Assembly: GCA_014860005.1 (NCBI GenBank)
Contig: JACZKP010000094.1
Span: forward strand, 1 to 47,201
DNA length: 47,201 nt
Source: Verrucomicrobiota bacterium
GTDB lineage: Bacteria; Verrucomicrobiota; Verrucomicrobiae; Limisphaerales; UBA11358
Direction: 5' to 3'
The notes beneath the pieces were generated by a model that made no database searches, had not been told where the DNA came from, and worked only from the letters and a program-made list of their open reading frames with translations. Each line of letters begins with the position of its first letter. The first letter of the stretch is position 1. This document shows, in pieces, positions 42,317 through 47,201 of the stretch. The translations under genes were made by a program, and so were the position numbers.

Positions 42317-42332
42317 CCCGCGCCTCGGGCTG

Positions 42333-45300
42333 TTATCGCGCGAGCCGCACTTCTTGGGGAAACCGGAGCCGCACCGGCCCCAGCAGACCGGACGGCTTGG
42401 GTTGCGCGTCGCGCCAGCGTTTGCCGGCCGCCGGGCCGGTAAGATTTGTTTGGGTCTTGCGCTGGCCTTCGGGCATGGCGTCATCCGCAATCAACCGGTT
42501 CAACCAAGTGTTGGCGACCTCGATGAGCAACGAGTTTTCCCCGGGCCGAAGCAGGTCGGTGACGTCGAGAACGTGCGGGGCAAAGCTCGAGAGGCCCGCT
42601 TCCTGGCCGTTGAGATGCACCCGCGCCACCTCGCGCACTTCCCCGAGATCGAGCAGCACGCGCTGGCCGGATGGAAGTTGATCTGCGGACAGGTGGAATT
42701 GTTTCGCGTAGCTGGCGATGCCGGAGAAGGCGCGCGTAGCGGCGTTGGTCGCTTCGGTCCAACTGTGCAACACCGCGAAGACCTGTCGTGTCGGCGCATC
42801 CCAGCCGTGCGGGAAACGAACGTCCCACGGGCCGGTCAGTTCCAGCGCGGCTGGGTCGGGCCGAACGGTCACCACGCGGGCCGTGCCGTTGTTGAGGCGA
42901 AGCTGATATTCACCGGGCGCCGACGCACTGAATCGAATGTCCCCGTCGCTCACACGGGTAGCCTCGAAGGTGGGCGCGTTTAACGGGCCGTTCGGAAACA
43001 ACGCTTGGTCTTGATGCTGGACGGCAATAACGTGTAGACGTTTCTTCTCCGCTGGCGTGAACACGACGAACACCGAGCCGTGGCCGTCCAGATGCAGCGG
43101 CACGCGGATTCCGTCCGCGGTTTCCTCAAACGCGGCGGCTGGCTTCATGGTGGCGCGCACGGCGTCCCAAAGCACTGGCTGTTTCCCGCGCACGCGGAAG
43201 TTCGCTTCGAAGCGAATGGCGTTGGAGTCCGCGTTGCGGAGAAAATAAATGTCCTCCCGCGCAGTGCGGCGATGGATGAAGTCAACATCCGCACGGGCTT
43301 CCGCCGGCGACACGTCGAAGTCCGGCCCCAGCCCAAGCCCGCGCAACACGTCGCGTTCGGCTTTGCCCACGACGACTCGTCCGCGTCCGTGTTTGCGTTC
43401 GTAGATTCCATTGGAGGTTTCACCCCAAATGCGCGTGGCGAGTTCGCGGAGTTGCCGTTCCTCGGTTGGGAAACCGCGCAGGCCGTAGGTGCGTTCGGGT
43501 TGGTCGCCGATGATCGTGGCGCCTTGTTTCACGAGCCGTTCGAGGTGCTGCAACACCGCTAGGTCCATGCGCCGGTCGTTGGTCGGCCACACGAGCGCGG
43601 CGTACCTCATGCCGGAGGGCAGGACGATCCGCCCGCGCCGGTCCACTCTGGCTTGCAATAGAACTTCCGTATTCAAGTCGTCATAGTCGTAGCCGTAACC
43701 GAGGCCGGGGCGGACGTGCTTGGGTTTGGCAAAGTTCGGGATATCGTTGCCGCAGTAGTAAGCGACGTCGGCGACAAACAGCCCTTGCATGAGCAGCGCG
43801 CTGCACCGGGCGAGGTAGGCGTGGAGTTGGTTGGAGAGTTCCCACCAGGTGAGGTGAGTGCTGACATGGGTGCCGGCCTGGTAGGTCCAGCCGGGCCGGC
43901 CCGCTTCGGGCAGGTTGTGGCTCATCGTGTGATAGACCACGCGCGTCATGCCCTCGCAAAACGCGCGGTCGGCCAGCGGCTTGAACACGTCCGGCCCTTC
44001 CTGCCAGTTGAGAAAGCTCGTGAACGCCTCCATCTCGACAATACGATGCCCGTAAATGTGCGCCGCGCTGGCGATGGGTTTGACCACCTGCAATTCCTCG
44101 AAACCTTCGGGCGTGAGTTGTTGCGTTCGTCCATTCCAAAACTCGCCGCGCATCACGTCCACCGCGCCGAGGGCTTTCAGGTCTTCAGTCGGCACGTCGT
44201 GAAGCGGCGCGCCCGGGCCGCCCGACTCGGAGCAAAGCAACAGCCCGCGCTCGCGGCAAAGCCGGCTGGCCTCGCGATAGAGATTGTTCACGAACAACTC
44301 GGACACCGTGCGCCGGTAATCGTAAAGAAAACGGTCGGTCGTCTCGCGATCCTTGACCACGACGCCGAAGAGCGCCGGCAGAAACGGTTCGAGCCGATAA
44401 CCGTTCTCTCGCACAAACGCCGCCTCGAAGCCGGGCGTCCAGTTCACATCGGCGTTGGCCTCGTAGCTGGCGAGATAAAGCCGTTCCAACGCCGTGTCCT
44501 TCAGCGGACCCGTGCGCGCTTCCAGTCGGTCCATCACGGTGCGAAAATGGTGGCGCGTGGCTTCTCGGCTGAAGTGGTCCATGGTCAGCCCCTGCGAAGC
44601 GGCGCTCGGCAGCCATAATCGCTGGCCGAAGTTCGCGAGCACGGCGCGCATGATAACCCAGCGGCCCGCCGGCACGTCCCACGTCAACTTGCCGTCGGCG
44701 TCCAGATGATCGTTGAGCACGCGCACTTGCTTGGGATCAGCGATGTGGCCCTGCTCGTCGAGCGGATACGCAAGCACGGCCACGTCTTTGCGATAGAGCG
44801 GCCGGCCTTGCTCGTCCTTGGGCACGTGCAGCGGAAATGTGCCGTAAGGTTTGCGAAAAGATTCCGGCAACCCGGGGAACGGCAGCACGCGCTCATAGCG
44901 CAGCGGACCGGTGTTGGTTTCGCGCCACGCGACGAGGTTCATCGAAGCGAACTCCGGCGGGGTCCACGTGCCGCCGGCGTTCCAACTGCTCGACACGATC
45001 AAGCCCATCTTCAAACCAAGCTGTTTCGCTTCGGCCAGCGCGAAGGCGATGCCGTCCACCTGCTCGACACTCAGGAAGCCGGGACCGGGCGGAATGACTT
45101 TCTTCGGGTCGCGGACCCCGAGATCGAAGATGTCCACGCCACCAAGGCCCTTGGCTTTGAACTCGGCCAGTTCGTGCCGCATGGCCGCGTAATCGAAGTT
45201 GCCATGCGGCCACACCCAGTAGCCGCGCGGCTTGGCCTCGTCCGGAGGATGCAGGAAAACCTGGCGCAAAGGATCGGGCGCCGCCGCGTGAGCGGTCAGC

Positions 45301-45356
45301 GCGGCCAGGAGAACCACAGTAATCGCGAAGCGGATGAGAATGGCGGCGGGTTTCAT
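42333..45356 (-). CDS. Exported GH106-type alpha-L-rhamnosidase-like protein
   Basis: 1007 residues with a signal peptide (MKPAAILIRFAITVVLLAAL, cleaved near 25). The mature start PPDEAKPRGYWVWPHGN (about 37-53) and FKAKGLGGVDIFDLG (about 67-81) are the GH106 opening, followed by WTPPEFASMNLVAWRET, FVRENGYRLEPFLPALFG and LLCSESGGPGAPLHDVPTED (about 378-397). WTYQAGTHVSTHLTWWELSN (about 481-500) is a conserved barrel segment. A C-terminal galactose-binding-like sandwich (about 840-990: LTGPWDVRFPHGWDAPTRQV, VRLRF end) matches the family. GH106 enzymes are inverting, calcium-dependent alpha-L-rhamnosidases acting on pectic side chains and glycosides. The length is normal. Convergent with the GH2-like gene 16 bases away. 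Upstream lie remnants of an esterase gene. Confidence 0.87.
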   Translation of the reverse strand: MKPAAILIRFAITVVLLAALTAHAAAPDPLRQVFLHPPDEAKPRGYWVWPHGNFDYAAMRHELAEFKAKGLGGVDIFDLGVRDPKKVIPPGPGFLSVEQVDGIAFALAEAKQLGLKMGLIVSSSWNAGGTWTPPEFASMNLVAWRETNTGPLRYERVLPFPGLPESFRKPYGTFPLHVPKDEQGRPLYRKDVAVLAYPLDEQGHIADPKQVRVLNDHLDADGKLTWDVPAGRWVIMRAVLANFGQRLWLPSAASQGLTMDHFSREATRHHFRTVMDRLEARTGPLKDTALERLYLASYEANADVNWTPGFEAAFVRENGYRLEPFLPALFGVVVKDRETTDRFLYDYRRTVSELFVNNLYREASRLCRERGLLLCSESGGPGAPLHDVPTEDLKALGAVDVMRGEFWNGRTQQLTPEGFEELQVVKPIASAAHIYGHRIVEMEAFTSFLNWQEGPDVFKPLADRAFCEGMTRVVYHTMSHNLPEAGRPGWTYQAGTHVSTHLTWWELSNQLHAYLARCSALLMQGLFVADVAYYCGNDIPNFAKPKHVRPGLGYGYDYDDLNTEVLLQARVDRRGRIVLPSGMRYAALVWPTNDRRMDLAVLQHLERLVKQGATIIGDQPERTYGLRGFPTEERQLRELATRIWGETSNGIYERKHGRGRVVVGKAERDVLRGLGLGPDFDVSPAEARADVDFIHRRTAREDIYFLRNADSNAIRFEANFRVRGKQPVLWDAVRATMKPAAAFEETADGIRVPLHLDGHGSVFVVFTPAEKKRLHVIAVQHQDQALFPNGPLNAPTFEATRVSDGDIRFSASAPGEYQLRLNNGTARVVTVRPDPAALELTGPWDVRFPHGWDAPTRQVFAVLHSWTEATNAATRAFSGIASYAKQFHLSADQLPSGQRVLLDLGEVREVARVHLNGQEAGLSSFAPHVLDVTDLLRPGENSLLIEVANTWLNRLIADDAMPEGQRKTQTNLTGPAAGKRWRDAQPKPSGLLGPVRLRFPQEVRLAR

Positions 45357-45603
45357 GGTGCAGTCAACTTCAAGGTTGCCATCCGGTAATAGCCCGCATC
45401 GTCGCGCAAGTCCACCTTGAGCGCGAACTCAAATGGCCGCTCTACGGCAGATGTCCGATCAAACAGGTCGAGAGCCAACTGATATTTTCCGGGCGCGAGC
45501 GGGCGGGCAACACAGGTTACCGGCGGAGCACAATGGGCTTGCTCGGCAGCCAGATCTTGTCGGCTTGAGCTACGCTGACAACCCAGTGCGTGACGAAGTC
45601 CAG
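45357..45603 (-). pseudogene. Coding debris between the esterase remnant and the GH106 gene
   Basis: Directly after the esterase TGA (45604-45606 region) the same minus-strand frame continues LDFVTHWVVSVAQADKIWLP, then SKPIVLRR to a TAA. A different frame then carries PLAPGKYQLALDLFDRTSAV and FALKVDLRDDAGYYRMATLK up to a stop at 45353, overlapping the GH106 ATG. Both pieces read like beta-strand-rich protein rather than shadow frames. They are probably remains of another degraded secreted gene, or of the tail of the same esterase; no family recognised. Confidence 0.4.
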
Positions 45604-45885
45604 TCACCGGGCACCCAGCATCTGTTTCATCGCCTCGCCCATGGCCTCGCCGATGAGGTAATAGGTTTCGGCGTTGGAGTTCCAATGGTAGCCCTGATTG
45701 CTCGGCGATTGTTCCAATTCGAGCGAGCCCATGCCGCCGTTGCGCTTGGGGTCGGCCTTGATCTGGCCGACTCCCTCCATGTTGGACTGGCCTGCAAGAA
45801 TGAAGACCCGCACCGCCTTCGTGGCTGCGGTGGCGCATGAGCTTGCGGCCAACGCAAGGAAGAGAAATGCGGTGACGTGTTTCAT
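45604..45885 (-). pseudogene. Sialate O-acetylesterase (SASA/DUF303) with internal deletion
   Basis: 93 residues from the ATG at 45883-45885, with a signal peptide (MKHVTAFLFLALAASSCATA, also a weak lipobox). The opening VRVFILAGQSNMEGVGQIKA holds the catalytic G-Q-S-N-M-E-G block of SASA esterases. The sequence then jumps to NQGYHWNSNAETYYLIGEAM, followed by GEAMKQMLGAR, which is the family's C-terminal 'G.HW..N...Y..IG.A.G..M' block. In full-length members (about 250-300 residues) these are separated by about 170 residues; here by about 25. The gene has therefore lost its middle part in frame, and with it most of the fold. The Ser and terminal His survive, but the product should not fold as an esterase. 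It starts 7 bases after the upstream unknown gene, as in an operon. Confidence 0.75.
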
Positions 45886-45892
45886 GGTTGAG

Positions 45893-47201
45893 TCAGTTCC
45901 TGGGTGCCTGTCGGGTGACGATGGGAATATAACCAACTTCGAGGCCCGGCGGCGGGGTGACAATCAAGGCCGAGTCAAGTTCGGCCAGTTTGCCAAACGC
46001 GGGTGGCGGCAGATACTCGCGGTCTTTCTTCCAACTTCGGTGGAGTTTCTCCACGCGCGCCTGCAAGGCCTCCCGCTCCTGAGCCGTCATGTCGGCGTTG
46101 AGCATGGCCGGCTGGTCAGCGAAGCGATACCAGTAATAAGTGACCACGCTGCCGTCGCCCGGGTGCGCCTGAAACGGCCCGGCTTTTGGGCCGGGCTTTT
46201 TCCAGCAACTTGCCGGATCCTCGGGCGTGACGTAGGCCTTCGGGCGTCGCTCGGGCCGATCAAAGCGTGCCTTGACCAAACCCGTTTCCGCCGGGACTTC
46301 TTCCGCCCGCACCGGAACCCATTGGGATTTCGCTCCGCTCTTCACTAGGTGGAAATATTCGGGGAGTTTCACCAGCGGGCCATTCTTGGAATTGGTCTGC
46401 TTCACGAATTTTGCATCCCAGCGATAGCCGAAGGTATTGGGATCGGCCGCCATCGGTGTCGCGAAGGAATTCCACGCCACGGGCGTCTTCTCTTCCTTGC
46501 GAGTGCCGTCCGGATAGATTCTCCAGGTGGCGCCGCCTTTGCCGGTGAACTGATGCAGGATGGCGCCGGCAGGTTGAATCGTGCCGCTGGCCTCGGCGCC
46601 GCCGTCGAACCACGTCTTGACCGCGTCCCAGAGCGCCTGCTTGGTGTAGGAGGTGATGTGATGCACGAGCCGTGATTCGCCGTTTGTCTCACAGGGAAAG
46701 AACGTGGGCGCGATGCGGGCGTACGTCTCACCCTTGGCGTCCACGGCTTGAATGCTCGGGACGTGCTGGGTCTCCATTTGCAAGGCGCGGTTGGGATCAG
46801 AGGGCTGGCTATCCAGGAGCATACCGCTGAAGTGCGGCTCGGCAACCGCGCCAGCAGACCAGAAGTAAGGGGTGAAGAACGCCACCGGGCCTTTGAAGTT
46901 CCGCGTGTTCAGGAACAGCGTCCAGGATTGGTCCCCGGTCAGGATGTCCTTGCCGGCGGTGGTGGTCTTGACCGGCGTGAGCGGAAGCGGCAGGTAGCCG
47001 TAGCCGAACAACTCGCCGCAGGTGCCCTGCTTGAGATTCAAGCCATCGGGCGGCCACAGCAGCCAGGGGCTGAGTTGTGCCACGCCGTATTTACCTTTGG
47101 GTTGTTCCCAATCTCGACCCTTCCCGGCTCCGGGTCCGTTGGCCCATTCGCTGAAATTCGGCGCCACACCACCCATGATGAACTTCGGTGTCTCCGTGGC
47201 A
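45893..47201 (-). CDS. Uncharacterised protein, N-terminus outside window
   Basis: At least 435 residues; the frame is open to the window edge, so the start and any signal peptide are missing. I do not recognise the family. Visible stretches include SPWLLWPPDGLNLKQGTCGE, TPYFWSAGAVAEPHFSGM, FFPCETNGESRLVHHITSYT, AILHQFTGKGGATWRIYPDG and SVVTYYWYRFADQPAMLNAD, with many aromatic residues as in secreted beta-rich proteins. RVEKLHRSWKKDREYLPPPA and PPPGLEVGYIPIVTRQ near the end recur in large secreted proteins of Verrucomicrobiota and Planctomycetota as I recall them, often near sulfatases and glycosidases. Downstream by 7 bases is the collapsed esterase gene, then GH106, suggesting a degradative operon. 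The function is unknown. Confidence 0.65.
   Translation of the reverse strand, partial: ATETPKFIMGGVAPNFSEWANGPGAGKGRDWEQPKGKYGVAQLSPWLLWPPDGLNLKQGTCGELFGYGYLPLPLTPVKTTTAGKDILTGDQSWTLFLNTRNFKGPVAFFTPYFWSAGAVAEPHFSGMLLDSQPSDPNRALQMETQHVPSIQAVDAKGETYARIAPTFFPCETNGESRLVHHITSYTKQALWDAVKTWFDGGAEASGTIQPAGAILHQFTGKGGATWRIYPDGTRKEEKTPVAWNSFATPMAADPNTFGYRWDAKFVKQTNSKNGPLVKLPEYFHLVKSGAKSQWVPVRAEEVPAETGLVKARFDRPERRPKAYVTPEDPASCWKKPGPKAGPFQAHPGDGSVVTYYWYRFADQPAMLNADMTAQEREALQARVEKLHRSWKKDREYLPPPAFGKLAELDSALIVTPPPGLEVGYIPIVTRQAPRN

Noticed and set aside
46177..46201. GC-rich hairpin followed by five T on the + strand, resembling an intrinsic terminator
   Set aside because: It lies inside the minus-strand unknown gene, where it encodes KKPGPKAGP, and no + strand gene precedes it; most likely a by-product of that Pro/Gly/Lys codon run.
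1..47201. CRISPR arrays, tRNA or rRNA genes, riboswitches
   Set aside because: No regularly spaced repeats, cloverleaf with CCA-type arms or recognisable rRNA or riboswitch core was seen by reading; a covariance-model scan would be needed to exclude small RNAs.

Overview
The window (47.2 kb, GC-rich, about 60% by eye) looks like a chromosome segment of a Verrucomicrobiota bacterium of the Pedosphaera/Limisphaerales type. The support is the pseudopilin with an [19 protein letters not shown] start followed by [12 protein letters not shown], many exported proteins with Tat-like MNRR starts, a sulfatase, Gfo/Idh/MocA and FG-GAP proteins, and a dense set of secreted glycoside hydrolases. This is inference from gene content; no rRNA or other marker gene is present.

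Left edge (1-2.3 kb): the 3' end of an IS1634-like transposase, a lone Pvc16/DUF4255 gene of the kind found in extracellular contractile injection systems, a polytopic membrane protein, and a short coding remnant.

2.3-10.2 kb, + strand: three exported carbohydrate-active proteins: a parallel beta-helix protein, a 1228-residue NPCBM plus (alpha/alpha)-toroid protein, and a GH123/DUF4091-type protein.

10.4-19.5 kb, mixed housekeeping and accessory genes: a pseudopilin-lipoprotein pair, a small Lys/Ala-rich protein, an FG-GAP protein, an AGCS amino-acid:Na+ symporter, an old-yellow-enzyme ene-reductase, a small GIY-YIG-like protein, a lipase-like hydrolase, a possible aminotransferase remnant, and a second copy of the membrane-protein family seen at the left edge.

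19.7-29.5 kb, - strand: a tightly packed five-gene operon (gaps of 12, 14 and 1 bases and one 4-base overlap). In transcription order it encodes a LamG-type protein, a Tat-exported polysaccharide-pyruvyl-transferase-like protein, a GH9 glucanase, an SGNH-type hydrolase, and a fusion of two pectate-lyase-fold regions with a DUF4038 (GH140-like) domain. A Gfo/Idh/MocA oxidoreductase is divergent from it.

31-38 kb, - strand: a DUF5060/DUF4038 glycosidase, a frameshifted enolase-superfamily gene, a sulfatase and an FG-GAP protein, with a secreted nucleoside hydrolase upstream.

38-47 kb: a large GH2-like protein carrying an in-frame palindromic repeat, a GH106-type rhamnosidase, a sialate O-acetylesterase gene collapsed by an internal deletion, and the 3' part of an unknown exported protein.

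Taken together, 2.3-10.2 and 19.7-47 kb read as an island for breaking down a complex, probably pectin-like, decorated polysaccharide. Predicted activities include apiosidase-like, rhamnosidase, GH2, GH9, GH123, sulfatase and esterase enzymes. No SusC/SusD pair and no regulator are visible.
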